A stretch of 64,000 bases of DNA from Asanoa sp. WMMD1127 (lineage in GTDB: Bacteria > Actinomycetota > Actinomycetes > Mycobacteriales > Micromonosporaceae), in contig NZ_JARUBP010000001.1 in the NCBI RefSeq assembly GCF_029626225.1, positions 5,766,001-5,830,000 on the forward strand. The letters are read 5' to 3'. The notes under the pieces are model-generated. The model did not search any database. It saw only the letters and a list, made by a program, of their open reading frames with translations, and was not told the DNA's origin. Of the stretch, positions 27,935-35,653 are shown piece after piece; the stretch's first letter is position 1, and every line of letters starts with the position of its first letter. Made by a program: the position numbers and the translations under genes.

Positions 27935-28609
27935 GTGCCAGGAGTCGAGGGCGCGATTCTGTTCGCGCTCGTCATGACCAAGCTCAAGGCCAGCGCCGGC
28001 CTCGCGCCGACGGCCGCCTGGGGCGTCGCGCTCGCGGCGTCGCTCGCCGCCAACCCGCTGGGCATGTACGACGCGAAGAGCGAAGGCTGGGAGCAGATCT
28101 CCAAGCGGCTCGACGGCATGGTCAGGCACATCGACCAGGCCCTGCTCGAAGGGATCGACTGGGTCGCCGACGACAAGGACGCGTTCAAGCGGTCGCTGAT
28201 CGACTTCAAGGTCGAGGTGCTGGCGCTGAAGAAGGCGGCCGACGACGCCGGGGCCATGCTGGCGGTGACCGGCACCGCGTTCATCACGACCTACGTGGCG
28301 ATCCTGACCTTCGTCGGCGCCGTCCTGCTGACGCTGATGGCGCTCCTCGTGCTCCGTCTCAACCCGATCACCGCGGCTCCCGCCACGGCGATGTCACTGC
28401 AGCTCGGCAACATGATCAGCTTCTTCATCGCCCAGGCCTCGGTGATGGTCAAGGCGCTCGTCGTGGCGCTGGCGGCCGCCGTCGCCTCCGTCGGTGTCGG
28501 TTTCGCGCAGACCAAGGCCGCCAAGGACGGCGTGCCCACCCCGGAGCGACTGCGGCAGTTGCAGATCGACTACCGCACGCCGACCGTGTTCGAGGCCAAG
28601 AGCGTCTGA
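27935..28609 (+). CDS. Hypothetical ESX-operon protein with hydrophobic helices
   Basis: A 224-residue protein of unknown family. The N-terminal half is helical and mixed-charge (EGWEQISKRLDGMVRHIDQA), then come hydrophobic segments at about 105-135 and 150-190 that could insert in a membrane, and a short polar tail (PTPERLRQLQIDYRTP). The architecture, a WXG-like helical hairpin followed by membrane-active helices, recalls larger type VII substrates, but that is inference. GTG start 27935 has GGGAG close upstream. Second gene of the small operon. Confidence 0.6.
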   Translation: MPGVEGAILFALVMTKLKASAGLAPTAAWGVALAASLAANPLGMYDAKSEGWEQISKRLDGMVRHIDQALLEGIDWVADDKDAFKRSLIDFKVEVLALKKAADDAGAMLAVTGTAFITTYVAILTFVGAVLLTLMALLVLRLNPITAAPATAMSLQLGNMISFFIAQASVMVKALVVALAAAVASVGVGFAQTKAAKDGVPTPERLRQLQIDYRTPTVFEAKSV

Positions 28610-28622
28610 CGGAGGAGCCGAC

Positions 28623-29051
28623 ATGGACGATGCGCGACTGGAAGACCTCGACCGGTCGATCCGCGAGACCGAGCAACGCATGCGCGGCCTCGGCGACCTG
28701 CAGCGCACCCTCGCCGAGACCACCGCGGCGTTCACCACCGAACGCGGCCTCGTCACCGTCGAGATCGGCGCCGACCAGGCCCTTCGCGGTCTGGAGATCC
28801 ACCCCACCGCGCTGCGGCTGACACCCCAGGAGCTCGCCGCCGAGATCATGACCGCCCACGCCGGCGCCCGCGAAGCGCTGGCCACGTCGGTCAACGCGGC
28901 GCTGGCCGGCGTGCTCGGCACCGACAGCCCGACCGACGTCCTGCGCGACGCCGCGAAGCTCGAGGACACCATGACCGAGACCCTCGGCGAACTGAGCCGC
29001 TCGATGAACGACGCGATCGTCGCCGTGAGTCGCCTGCAGTCGCGGAGTTAG
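28623..29051 (+). CDS. YbaB/EbfC-like protein of the ESX-type operon
   Basis: A 142-residue protein with the YbaB/EbfC pattern: an N-terminal coiled helix (LEDLDRSIRETEQRMRGLGD), a small beta unit (GLVTVEIGADQALRGLEIHP) and a C-terminal helix pair. YbaB-like proteins bind DNA non-specifically; divergent copies are frequently coded beside WXG100 genes in actinobacteria, where their role is unclear. ATG start with CGGAGGAG upstream, 13 bases after the previous stop. Confidence 0.7.
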   Translation: MDDARLEDLDRSIRETEQRMRGLGDLQRTLAETTAAFTTERGLVTVEIGADQALRGLEIHPTALRLTPQELAAEIMTAHAGAREALATSVNAALAGVLGTDSPTDVLRDAAKLEDTMTETLGELSRSMNDAIVAVSRLQSRS

Positions 29052-29060
29052 GCGGAAACC

Positions 29061-29225
29061 ATGCGCGGAGCCGTCGTCGGCGCCATCCTCTGGCCGGTCT
29101 TCGTCATCGTCTTCTTCACGGCCCTCTGGTACGGGCTGCACGCGTACTTCCGCCGGCGGCGCGCGCGCAAGGAGCGCGAATTCCACGAGAAGCCCCCGCA
29201 CAAGCGCCCCCGCCGGCACTTCTGA
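29061..29225 (+). CDS. 54-residue single-pass membrane protein
   Basis: A short gene nine bases downstream of the YbaB-like gene, with GGCGGA upstream of its ATG. The protein has one hydrophobic helix (AILWPVFVIVFFTALWYGL) and a very basic tail rich in Arg, Lys and His (about residues 33-54), so it should sit with the tail in the cytoplasm. It belongs to the same transcript as the ESX-like genes by spacing and direction. Function unknown; it could anchor or regulate the products of that operon. Confidence 0.6.
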   Translation: MRGAVVGAILWPVFVIVFFTALWYGLHAYFRRRRARKEREFHEKPPHKRPRRHF

Positions 29226-29290
29226 CGCGCTGGGCCGTCCCGCCGAGGAGGGCCGGGGTGGCGGCGGAGTCTTAGGGCACGTCACACAGA

Positions 29291-29458
29291 GTGAACCAAC
29301 CGGGTGGTCTCGACCTGCGCGGCAAGCGGGCCGTCGTCACCGGCGCCACGTCGGAGATCAGCCGCGGGACCGCGCTCGCCCCGGCCCGGGCCGGGGCGAT
29401 GTCACGATCACCGCCCGCGACCTCGCCGTCGACCCGCGACTCGCCGACCGGATGTGAG
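29291..29458 (+). pseudogene. Remnant of a short-chain dehydrogenase gene
   Basis: The GTG at 29291 opens a frame reading LRGKRAVVTGATSEISRGTA, the N-terminus of a classical SDR. Near base 29397 one base appears lost; the next frame continues GADVTITARD before stopping at 29456-29458. Nothing of the catalytic domain remains. It lies just upstream of an intact SDR gene of different sequence, so it is decay of a separate gene rather than a duplicate. Confidence 0.65.
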
Positions 29459-29498
29459 ACGCCACCCTGGCGACGCTCGACGGCTAGATTGATCCACG

Positions 29499-30302
29499 AT
29501 GGACCCGACCGACCGCACCGTGGTGCTGACCGGCGCCACCGACGGCATCGGCCGCGCCACGGCGGTCCGGCTCGCGGGCCGGGTCGGTCACCTGGTCCTG
29601 CACGGTCTCGAGCCCCGGGCCGAGGTGGAGGGCTTCCTGAGCGGCCTCGGCGGCCGGGTCACCTACCTGCCGGCGGACTTCGGTCACCTCGACCAGATCG
29701 CCGCCCTCGGCGCCGCGATCGGCGAGACGGCGGACCGCGTCGACCTGCTGGTCAACAACGCCGGCCGGCCCGGGGCGCGGCGCCGCACGGTCACCGACGA
29801 CGGCATCGAGGCGACGCTCCAGACCAACTACCTGTCCACAGTGGTGCTCAGCACCGTGCTGCGGGACCGCGTCGGCCGGATCCTCAACATCGCGTCCGCG
29901 ACCCACCTGTCCGAGCGCCTGGACCTCGCGGACCTCGGCCTGGCGGTGGGCGGCTACTCCGGCGTCACCGCGTACGCCCGATCGAAGCTCGCCATCGTCA
30001 CGTACACCTGCTGGCTGGCCACCCGCCTCGACGGCACGGCGGCCGAAGCGGTCAGCATGCACCCGGGCGTCATCCACTCGCGCCTGCTGAGCGGCATGTT
30101 CTCGATCCAGGGCGACCCACCGGAGGTCGGCGCCCGCAACATCCTGCATGTGGCCGGCCTGCCGGGCCCGCTCAACGGCCGCTACTTCGACGAGAGCGAA
30201 CCGGCCCGCCCGAACCCGGCCGCCACCGACCCGACCATCCAGCACGATCTCCTCGACCGCACGGCCGCCCTGCTGACCCCCATCACCATCGACCCACGCT
30301 GA
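29499..30302 (+). CDS. Short-chain dehydrogenase/reductase
   Basis: A 267-residue SDR with cofactor loop LTGATDGIGRATAVRL, NNAGRPGARR, catalytic serine region ILNIASATHLSERLDL and YARSKLAI. The pattern resembles the retinol-dehydrogenase-like SDRs of actinobacteria. Substrate unknown. TAGATT at 29485-29490 lies eight bases before the ATG, suggesting a nearly leaderless transcript. The last 20 bases overlap the 3' end of the convergent MFS gene. Confidence 0.87.
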   Translation: MDPTDRTVVLTGATDGIGRATAVRLAGRVGHLVLHGLEPRAEVEGFLSGLGGRVTYLPADFGHLDQIAALGAAIGETADRVDLLVNNAGRPGARRRTVTDDGIEATLQTNYLSTVVLSTVLRDRVGRILNIASATHLSERLDLADLGLAVGGYSGVTAYARSKLAIVTYTCWLATRLDGTAAEAVSMHPGVIHSRLLSGMFSIQGDPPEVGARNILHVAGLPGPLNGRYFDESEPARPNPAATDPTIQHDLLDRTAALLTPITIDPR

Positions 30303-31506
30303 CCACCGACTCAGCCGGCGGCCGGACCCGCCACGTCGCCGGCACCGCCAGTGCGGCCAGGGTGACGACGACCGCGAGCACGCCCACGGCGGTCAACGTC
30401 GTGCGGGTGCCCACGGCGGCCGCGATCGGGCCCGCGAAGGCCATGCCGATCGGCGCCGCGACCACGCCGCCGAGGGTGAGCACCGATGTCGCGCGGGCGA
30501 TCAGGTCGGCGGGCAGGTCCTGCTGGACCGTCGTCGCCTGGAAGACGTTGTAGACGGTGGCCTGCGCGCCGCCCAGCAGGCTCGCGGTCACGACCAGCCA
30601 CAGCGGCGCCGGAGCGGCGAGCGCGGCCGCCAGCGGCACGATCAGCAGGAAGCCGGCCAGCGCGGCGGCCATCGGGCGGCCCGCCGGCCACGCGGAGCTG
30701 ACCACCCCGCCGAGCAGGCCGCCCACCGTGTAGCCGATGCCGACCGTCGCCCACGCCGCCGCACCGCCGAGGTGGCGGTCGGCGACGTACGGGCCCAGCA
30801 CGAAGAGGGGCGCGATGACCAGCATGTTGATGAGGCTCGCGTGCGCCGTCCACAGCCAGAACCAGCCGCGGCCCCGCAGCGCGGTCAGGCCCTCCCGGAT
30901 GCCCGCGAGCAGCCCCGGGCCGGCCGTCGGCGTCCCGGCGACCCGCAGGCCACCGAGGAAGGCCGCGCTGACCAGGAACGTGAGCGCGTCCACCCCGATC
31001 GCCCACCCGGGCGCGGTCAACGCCACCAGCGCTCCGGCCGAACCCACCGCCAGGATCGCGGTCGCGCTGCGCGACATCGCCAGCAGCGAGTTGGCCCGCC
31101 GCAGTCGCCCCGCGTCGACCACCGACGCCACCAGGCCCTGGGCCGCCGGGGTGAAGAACGCCGCGCCGGCACCGGCCACGAGTTGGAGCACGATCAGCAT
31201 CCACAGCGACGCCACGCCGGTGAGCAGGACCGTGGCGGTCAGGCCCTGCGCGACGAACCGCACGACGTCGGCGGCCACCAGCACCGTCCGCCGGGCGAAC
31301 CGGTCGCCGACCGCCCCGCCGACCAGCGCGAGCACGATGACCGGCAGGCGCGTGCTCAGCAGCACCACCCCGAGCGCCGAGGGCGAGCCGGTCAGCTCCA
31401 GCACCGCGAAGGCCAGGGCGAAGGGCGTCAACGCGTCGCCGTACGCCGAGGCGGTGAACCCGACGTAGTAGCGCCGGAAGTCGCGTACCCGCAGCAGGTC
31501 GATCAT
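30283..31506 (-). CDS. MFS transporter, probable drug or metabolite exporter
   Basis: A 407-residue major facilitator protein with about 12 membrane helices and motif A as GDRFARRTVLVAADV after helix two. The overall pattern (RRYYVGFTASAYGDALTPFA at the start) matches actinobacterial MFS exporters of the enterobactin/macrolide-efflux type. The ATG lies seven bases after a -10-like CAGCCT within a MerR-type promoter (31514-31544), so the transcript is probably leaderless and inducible. The MerR regulator itself is not in the window. Confidence 0.87.
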   Translation of the reverse strand: MIDLLRVRDFRRYYVGFTASAYGDALTPFALAFAVLELTGSPSALGVVLLSTRLPVIVLALVGGAVGDRFARRTVLVAADVVRFVAQGLTATVLLTGVASLWMLIVLQLVAGAGAAFFTPAAQGLVASVVDAGRLRRANSLLAMSRSATAILAVGSAGALVALTAPGWAIGVDALTFLVSAAFLGGLRVAGTPTAGPGLLAGIREGLTALRGRGWFWLWTAHASLINMLVIAPLFVLGPYVADRHLGGAAAWATVGIGYTVGGLLGGVVSSAWPAGRPMAAALAGFLLIVPLAAALAAPAPLWLVVTASLLGGAQATVYNVFQATTVQQDLPADLIARATSVLTLGGVVAAPIGMAFAGPIAAAVGTRTTLTAVGVLAVVVTLAALAVPATWRVRPPAESVVSVGRW

Positions 31507-31513
31507 GGCCGTC

Positions 31514-31544
31514 AGGCTGGGCCCTCGACCGGGTCGAGGGTCAA
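31514..31544 (-). promoter_or_regulatory. MerR-type promoter/operator for the MFS gene
   Basis: On the minus strand TTGACC (31544-31539) and CAGCCT (31519-31514) are separated by 19 bases, longer than optimal, and the region holds a palindrome CCCTCGACC-C-GGTCGAGGG (31522-31540). An overlong spacer filled by a dyad is the hallmark of MerR-family activated promoters. Confidence 0.65.
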
Positions 31545-31620
31545 GCGGTTGACATGGAACGATGTTTCATATGAACTTCCATCGATCCAGCGCGCGCCAG
31601 GAGCTCCTCCGTCGAAAGGG

Positions 31621-32790
31621 ATGACCGCGCAGATGAACAGCAGAAGACTGTGGGCAGCGCTCGTGGCCGTCGTCGTCGCGGCGATGGCCGTCGGAGTCAA
31701 CCCGGCGCCGGCGGCCGCCGTCACCCAGCTGATGAAGCTCTACCAGGAGCCCGGCGACTACGAGGCCCGGTTCCCCGACATCCTCAAGCTCGCCGACGGC
31801 CGGCTCATGGCGGTCTGGCACAAGGCGAAATCCCACCAGGGCGACCCGGGGACGGTGCAGCTGTCCTACGGCACCGCCAACGGCACGAGCTGGTCGGCGC
31901 CGGTCCCGGCGCTGGCCCACCCGTCGCTGATGGCCGGCAAGGACATGCGCGACCCGAAGCTCGGCAAGATGAACGACGGCGCGGTCGTGATGACGTTCTT
32001 CGTGCCGGGCGACGGCGTCTACTCGTCGGTCTGGAAGCCCGGCTGGACCAGGTTCGACGACCCCGAGAAGCTCGTCGTCGCCGGCATCCCGGGCAGCGTG
32101 CCCGCCCAGCACGCCAGCGTCCTCGCGCTGCCCGACCAGGGCGGCTCGGTCAACCAGGTGCTGATCGCCGTCTACAACAACACCGGCGCCTGGTTCGTGC
32201 GGGCCACCTGGCGGCCGGTGACCGCGCCGCGATTGCTGGCGGCCGACGCGTTCCAGCTCGCGGCCAACGCCCCGGCCGCCAACGGCTTCACCCACACCTA
32301 CACGGAACCGAGCTTCGTGCAGATCGACGGCACGGTCGTCGCGGTCGTGCGGCACGAGCTCAACAACGGCTCGGTGTCCAACGGCGCGCCGGCCAAGGTG
32401 CTGAAGTGGAACCCCTACACGTTCGCCGGGCCACAGAGCTACTACGACGTGCAGGACCTGCCGGTCCAGGCCAGCTCCCACCACCTGCTGGTGACCCAGG
32501 ACAAGAAGGTGCTGTTCACCTTCGGCGACAAGGCGGTCAGCCTCCGCCCGACGCAGGGCATCCTGATCGACAGCCCGCTGGCGCCGTGGCCGACGACCGG
32601 GCTGCGGAAGGTGCTGATCTACAACTCCGGCTCGGGCGACCAGGCGAACCCGTCGAGCGTCGAGGTGTCGAGCGGGCGCTTCCTCACCCTGGCCTACAAC
32701 GCCAAACCCAAGAGCACGGTCGAGGGCGGCGGCGCCTCACCGAACGGCGGCTCGCTCTGGATCATGCAGAGCTACGCCAGCGAGTACTGA
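31621..32790 (+). CDS. Secreted sialidase-fold (BNR-like) protein
   Basis: A 389-residue exported protein. A signal peptide covers about residues 1-33, ending near NPAPAAA. The mature part begins with a propeller-like repeat (YEARFPDILKLADGRLMAVW), a degenerate Asp-box (YGTANGTSWSAP) and MRDPKLGKMNDG, as in the sialidase/neuraminidase superfamily of exo-glycosidases. I do not see the complete arginine triad of true sialidases, so the substrate is open. ATG 31621 directly follows AAAGGG; ATG 31633 is an alternative with better spacing. It is divergent from the MFS gene. Confidence 0.7.
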   Translation: MTAQMNSRRLWAALVAVVVAAMAVGVNPAPAAAVTQLMKLYQEPGDYEARFPDILKLADGRLMAVWHKAKSHQGDPGTVQLSYGTANGTSWSAPVPALAHPSLMAGKDMRDPKLGKMNDGAVVMTFFVPGDGVYSSVWKPGWTRFDDPEKLVVAGIPGSVPAQHASVLALPDQGGSVNQVLIAVYNNTGAWFVRATWRPVTAPRLLAADAFQLAANAPAANGFTHTYTEPSFVQIDGTVVAVVRHELNNGSVSNGAPAKVLKWNPYTFAGPQSYYDVQDLPVQASSHHLLVTQDKKVLFTFGDKAVSLRPTQGILIDSPLAPWPTTGLRKVLIYNSGSGDQANPSSVEVSSGRFLTLAYNAKPKSTVEGGGASPNGGSLWIMQSYASEY

Positions 32791-32825
32791 GCATCCGGCG
32801 GCGGCGTCGGGCACGATAGCAGCCT

Positions 32826-33524
32826 ATGGAGGGACTGCTGCTGGTCGTCGTGCTCGGCGCCACCGTTCTGGTCGGCACGGCGATCGGTCAGCGGTACAGC
32901 GTCGCCCCGCCGGTCCTGCTCATCACGTTCGGCGCCCTGCTCGCCCTGATCCCCGCGCTCTCGGACGTGCGGCTGCCCTCCGACGTGGTGCTGCTGCTCT
33001 TCCTGCCGCCCATCCTCTACTGGGAGAGCCTCAACACCAGCCTGCGGGAGATCCGCTCCAACCTGCGGGTCATCATCCTGTCGGCGGTCGTGCTGGTCAT
33101 CGTCGTGACCGTGCTGGTGCAGGGCCTGACGCTGCCGGCGGTCGTGCGCTGGTCGGGCCAGACCGGCGACGAGGCGCGGGAGGAGGAGACCCGGCTGGCA
33201 CGGATCCGGGCGTCGGAGGAGGCGTTGCGGGCGCTGCCGGACGTCGCGACCCGGTTCGGCGCGCCCGACGAGGTGGTCGCGCGGATCCGCGAGGACTACG
33301 AGGGGCACCTGGAGCAGCTGCGGGCCGAAGGCCCGGACCACGGCGTGCAGGCGTGGCAGGACCAGGTCGACCGCCGCGTACGCCTGGAGGTGCTCGACCA
33401 CAAACGCCGCGCGGTGACCCGGATGCGCGACGACCGCGAGATCGACGACATCGTCCTGCGCGACCTGCAGGCCTCGATGGACATCGAAGAGGTGCGCCTG
33501 CTCGGCCCGGCGCCCACCGACTAG
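32826..33524 (+). pseudogene. Na+/H+ antiporter (CPA1) with transport core deleted in frame
   Basis: The 232-residue product joins the first membrane helices of a CPA1 antiporter (residues 1-91; LLLVVVLGATVLVGTAIGQR, LLFLPPILYWESLN) directly to the last helix and cytoplasmic C-terminal helices of the same family (VLVQGLTLPAVVRW, then a charged helical domain to the end). Full-length relatives have about 500-530 residues; some 280 residues, including the ion-binding aspartates, are missing. GTGCTGGT occurs on both sides of the junction (33090-33097 and 33111-33118), suggesting deletion through a short repeat. The frame is intact, so a truncated membrane protein may still be made, but it cannot transport. 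Confidence 0.75.
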
Positions 33525-33592
33525 GGTTCGCGGCTTCCCGCCGCCGGGTGGACGGGATGGCGGGAGCCGGGCGGGGGCGTAACACTGACGCA

Positions 33593-34459
33593 ATGGACCC
33601 GCGTCAGGTGCGCAACTTCCTCGCGGTGGTCGAGCACGGCGGGTTCGGGCGTGCGGCCGCCGCGCTCGGTCTCGCCCAACCGACGCTCTCCCAGTCGGTC
33701 AAGGCGCTCGAGCGGGAGCTGGGCGTGGCGCTGTTCCGCCGGGTCGCCCACGGGGTGGTGCCGTCCGGCGCCGGGCGCCGGTTCGTCGGCCCGGCTCGGC
33801 AGCTCATGCACGACGTCGCGCGGCTCGGTGCCTCCGTCGGCGGCCACCAGCGGGCGGTCCTGGAGCTGGTCGCCGGCGCACCGCTGGCCGTCCATCCCGG
33901 GGCGCGGCTTGTCGGCTCCTTCGTGGCGGCCCACCCGGACGTGCTCGTGCACCTCGACCGCGCGCCGGACTGGTCGGCCGGCGACGCGGTGGTGACGCGG
34001 GTCCGCACCGGCGTCAGCGAGCTCGGCCTCGACTACCTGCCGGCGCCCCTCGACGACCTGCACACCGTCGCGCTGGGCCGGCACACCTTCGTGCTCGCCT
34101 TCCCGCCCGGCACGTCGGTGGCCGCCGGGCCGGTGCCGCTGTCGACCCTCGACGGCCATCCCCTTGTCGGGGTGCCGCACGGGTCCACCCAACGGCGGCT
34201 CGTCGAGGCGGCGCTGCGGGACGCCGGCGTCCGGCCGCGCCTGGTCGTCGAGTGTGGACAGCGGGACCTGTCGACGGCGCTCGTGCTCGCCGGCGTCGGC
34301 GCGGCCTTCCTGACCGACGCGGCGGCGCCGGAGGTGGCCGCCCGGGGCGCGGTCGTGCGGCCGGTCGAACCACCGCTGCGGCTCGCCTACGGTCTCGTGC
34401 ACCGGCCCGGCGCGCTCACCGCGATCGCCGCCGCCTTCGTCGACCACGCGCGGGCGTGA
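33593..34459 (+). CDS. LysR family transcriptional regulator
   Basis: A 288-residue LTTR. The N-terminal winged helix (RQVRNFLAVVEHGGFGRAAA, then LAQPTLSQSVKALERELGVA) is followed by a substrate-binding domain from about residue 90. No ribosome binding site precedes ATG 33593; TAACAC seven bases upstream might be a -10 box for a leaderless mRNA. Its stop overlaps the start of a second LysR gene in GTGA, so both are made together. The pair lies upstream of the DUF3311/symporter operon and may control it. Confidence 0.88.
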   Translation: MDPRQVRNFLAVVEHGGFGRAAAALGLAQPTLSQSVKALERELGVALFRRVAHGVVPSGAGRRFVGPARQLMHDVARLGASVGGHQRAVLELVAGAPLAVHPGARLVGSFVAAHPDVLVHLDRAPDWSAGDAVVTRVRTGVSELGLDYLPAPLDDLHTVALGRHTFVLAFPPGTSVAAGPVPLSTLDGHPLVGVPHGSTQRRLVEAALRDAGVRPRLVVECGQRDLSTALVLAGVGAAFLTDAAAPEVAARGAVVRPVEPPLRLAYGLVHRPGALTAIAAAFVDHARA

Positions 34460-35337
34460 GCGTGGACTTCCGGCGCCTGGCCTACTTCGTCGCGGTCGTC
34501 GAGCACGGCGGCGTGAGCGCGGCGGCGGCCGCCCTGCACGTGGCGCAACCGTCCCTGTCACAGTCGATCCGCGCGCTGGAGCGGGAGCTCGGCGTGGCGC
34601 TGTTCGAGCGGCGGCACCGCGGGCTCACGTTGACCGCCGACGGCAAGGCGCTGCTCGACCCGGCCCGCCGGGTGCTCGACGACCTGGCCGCCGCCCGCGC
34701 CGCCGTGCCCGGTCCGTCGAGTGTGGACCTGGCGGTGCACGACGGGCTCGCGGTCGAGCTCGCTCCGGTGCTGGCCGACCTCCAGCGGGCGCGGCCGGAC
34801 CTGTCCGTGCGGCTCTTCGGTCCCAAGGACGACGACGACCTGGTCCGCATGCTGGTCGACGGGCACTGCGAGGTGGGCCTGACCTACCTGCCGGTGCGGC
34901 ATCCGGAGCTGCGCAGCCACGTGCTGGAGAGCCGGCTCGTCAGCCTCGTCCTGCCCGCCGACTGCGCCGCCCTGCCGGACCCGGTGCCGCTGGCCGCCCT
35001 GGCGGGCCGGCCGCTCGTGGAGACGCCGAAGGGATCCACGGCCGCCCGGGCCGCCGTCCGCGCCGCCCTGGCCCGGCATCGGGTGGCGATGCGGCCCGCG
35101 GTCCGCACGGCGCACCGCGAGGCGGTCGTGCCCCTGGTGCTGGCCGGCGCCGGCGTCGCGTTCGTCTCCGAGGCCTACGCCCGGGACGCGGCGGCCCGCG
35201 GCGCCGTGGTCCGCCGGCTCGACCCGCCGATCCCCGTCGCCTACGGCCTGCTGTTCCGGGCGGGCGCGCTGTCGGCCGCCGCCCAGCTGTTCGTGCGGCG
35301 GATGCGCCAGGCCGCGACGCCGGACACATCGATGTAG
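34456..35337 (+). CDS. LysR family transcriptional regulator, paralogue of upstream gene
   Basis: A 293-residue LTTR strongly similar to the preceding protein in its DNA-binding domain (FVAVVEHGGVSAAAAALHVA, QPSLSQSIRALERELGVALF) and in the C-terminal part (LVLAGAGVAFVSEAYARDAA against LVLAGVGAAFLTDAAAPEVA). The two probably arose by tandem duplication. GTG 34456 overlaps the upstream stop; GTG 34462 is possible. Two coupled LTTRs could form heteromers, but that is speculation. Confidence 0.88.
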   Translation: MSVDFRRLAYFVAVVEHGGVSAAAAALHVAQPSLSQSIRALERELGVALFERRHRGLTLTADGKALLDPARRVLDDLAAARAAVPGPSSVDLAVHDGLAVELAPVLADLQRARPDLSVRLFGPKDDDDLVRMLVDGHCEVGLTYLPVRHPELRSHVLESRLVSLVLPADCAALPDPVPLAALAGRPLVETPKGSTAARAAVRAALARHRVAMRPAVRTAHREAVVPLVLAGAGVAFVSEAYARDAAARGAVVRRLDPPIPVAYGLLFRAGALSAAAQLFVRRMRQAATPDTSM

Positions 35338-35437
35338 AGCACTGGCCTATGGGGACAGTGACGTTTCGTCTTTGCTTTCTCGCCCTGCACCGTTTGTGAT
35401 CGAGCGCGTCCCGATCGGTGACAGTCGAGGAGGAGAC

Positions 35438-35653
35438 GTGGCGCGGCCCGCTCGCCCATCCCGGACGTGGCACCTGCTGCTGGTGCCGCCGACGGTCGCC
35501 CCGTTGCTCACGCCGCTCTACAACCGGGCCGAGCCGGCGCTCTGGGGCCTACCGTTCTTCTACTGGTACCAGCTGCTCTGCGCCGTCTTCGCCAGCGTCG
35601 CCATCACCGTCGTGCACCTGGCCACCCGCGAGCGGCGGGACAGCTGGCGGTGA
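35438..35653 (+). CDS. DUF3311 membrane protein, symporter partner
   Basis: A 71-residue protein with two membrane helices and the DUF3311 signature LYNRAEPALWGLPFFYWYQL. Such small proteins are coded immediately before sodium:solute symporters of the monocarboxylate type (as mctB before mctC in Corynebacterium). The GTG start has GAGGAGGAG upstream, and its TGA overlaps the GTG of the symporter, so the two are translationally coupled. Confidence 0.85.
   Translation: MARPARPSRTWHLLLVPPTVAPLLTPLYNRAEPALWGLPFFYWYQLLCAVFASVAITVVHLATRERRDSWR

Noticed and set aside
27611-29225. Complete type VII secretion locus
   Set aside because: No EccC ATPase, EccD, EccB, EccE or mycosin gene is present; only small ESX-like proteins are seen.
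31549-31575. TTGACA with TATGAA as a sigma-70-type promoter for the sialidase-fold gene
   Set aside because: The spacing is 15 bases and the -10 match is poor. The MerR-type promoter on the other strand explains the region better.
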